Shown in pieces: positions 53,766-54,236 of a DNA stretch of 54,236 nucleotides. The stretch covers positions 1 through 54,236 of the IMG/VR virus record IMGVR_UViG_3300021962_000138, one strand, 5' to 3'. The notes below the pieces were generated by a model. It was not told the DNA's origin. It ran no database searches and saw only the letters and a program-made list of their open reading frames with translations. The stretch comes from a virus. Position numbers and translations under genes: made by a program. Positions within the stretch are counted from its first letter, which is position 1, and each line of letters starts with the position of its first letter.

Positions 53766-53778
53766 AGCATTCCCCTCC
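53763..53778 (-). promoter_or_regulatory. ribosome binding site pointing to an ATC start of the portal gene
   Basis: On the minus strand GGAGG (53778-53774) is followed by 8 nt and then ATC (53765-53763), in the portal frame. The ATG at 53770 is only 3 nt after GGAGG and opens a different, short frame. The same GGAGG-8 nt spacing precedes the SSB-like gene (9493) and the primase (17078). Confidence 0.5.
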
Positions 53779-53815
53779 TAGTATATCCACGAATCTTTTA
53801 CTCTTAGTTTTTCGC

Positions 53816-54229
53816 CTACCAATTGAAGTTACAAGCCCACCAACCCGCAGTTAGTTTGTTTTTCTTGTCCTTACAATTGTGCCTTGATTTGAAATTTTTT
53901 CTTCTTTCGGGGTCTTTGTGTTGAAGGAAATCTTCCATTCCTCTAAACCCAAAATTGACAATTTTAATAATGGACTTCCCTCTTTCATAGACTCTAGCCA
54001 ATACTCGATATTTGCTTTGGCTACCCTTTGGGGCTCTTTTGGGTTTATTAAAAGCAGGAAATGTTTCTCCCCGATATTTAATTTGACCACTTTTTGTTCT
54101 TTCAACATCAGCCTTTACAATAGAATGAAATGCTTCATCGGATATGCAATCATCACAACATGATTTCATAAAAATATCATCGGGTATCTCATAATGAATT
54201 TCTTCTTTTAGTATTGTTTTCCAAATCAT
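53816..54229 (-). CDS. small virion protein with C-terminal RHNC...WWAC motif
   Basis: A 137-residue protein. An early CCDDC segment may bind metal. The C-terminal part PERRKNFKSRHNC followed ~15 residues later by GWWAC matches a motif found in many tailed-virus structural proteins (F+xRHxC...WxC). The middle is basic. It directly precedes the portal in transcription order, with a 50-nt gap holding only the portal ribosome binding site. The upstream end is near the window edge; the start at 54229 is plausible. Confidence 0.65.
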   Translation of the reverse strand: MIWKTILKEEIHYEIPDDIFMKSCCDDCISDEAFHSIVKADVERTKSGQIKYRGETFPAFNKPKRAPKGSQSKYRVLARVYERGKSIIKIVNFGFRGMEDFLQHKDPERRKNFKSRHNCKDKKNKLTAGWWACNFNW

Positions 54230-54236
54230 GCTAATG

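Noticed and set aside
53768-53770. ATG as start of a separate gene upstream of the portal
   Set aside because: It opens only a ~29-codon frame, is 3 nt from GGAGG and its frame has no coding character; the portal frame has better support.

Overview
This window reads as part of the genome of a head-tailed double-stranded DNA virus (class Caudoviricetes) of an archaeon, most probably a magrovirus-type virus of Marine Group II Euryarchaeota (Poseidoniales). The host and group are inferred from gene content. The replication genes are archaeal in type: family B DNA polymerase, PCNA clamp, RFC-type clamp loader, archaeo-eukaryotic primase, XPF-type nuclease, ATP-dependent ligase and a RadA/Sak4-like ATPase. 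They sit beside an HK97-type head and a long-tail morphogenesis set. The DNA is AT-rich and densely coding, with many ATGA, TTGA and TAATG overlaps. Start sites mostly follow a GGTG box 9-11 nt before the start codon or a GGAGG about 8 nt before it. No rRNA, tRNA, integrase, insertion sequence or CRISPR array was seen. The large terminase is not in the window and probably lies just outside it.

Region 1 (1-21.6 kb, plus strand) is the replication and host-takeover block. It opens with a truncated E1/ThiF-like gene and a JAMM-protease-like gene, then Cys-rich small proteins and a GroES/GroEL (group I) pair. A PC4-like protein and an ATP-dependent DNA ligase follow, then a LAGLIDADG-derived protein, an AAA+ ATPase and an RFC small subunit. 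Next come a probable single-stranded-DNA-binding protein, a RadA/Sak4-like ATPase and PCNA. DNA polymerase B is split exactly before motif C, with three mini-genes lying between the halves. The block ends with a Cas4/RecB-like nuclease, a fused PriS-PriL primase, an ERCC4/Hef nuclease, a DUF3987-like ATPase, a DUF4177-like protein, a DEDD exonuclease and two mini-genes.

Region 2 (21.60-21.68 kb) is the convergence point. It holds a strong hairpin with a T-run on both strands (a bidirectional terminator) and a short palindrome.

Region 3 (21.7-54.2 kb, minus strand) is the virion block. Read in the transcribed direction, from high to low coordinates, it encodes a small virion protein, the portal, several coiled-coil proteins and an 830-residue ligase-like fusion protein. 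Then come the prohead protease with a probable nested scaffold, the major capsid protein, a probable decoration protein and small membrane proteins. An Arf-like small GTPase and an ART-fold-like protein follow, then head-tail connectors, tail tube, tail chaperones, tape measure, a giant tail hub, a LamG-type lectin, fibres and a beta-propeller-like tip.

Most unexpected items: an Arf/Ras-type GTPase with complete G1-G5 motifs and a ligase fused to a degenerate LigD-phosphoesterase-like domain, both inside the virion block; an E1 plus JAMM cassette; a polymerase split at motif C; and probable ATC/ATT initiation codons, notably at the portal gene.
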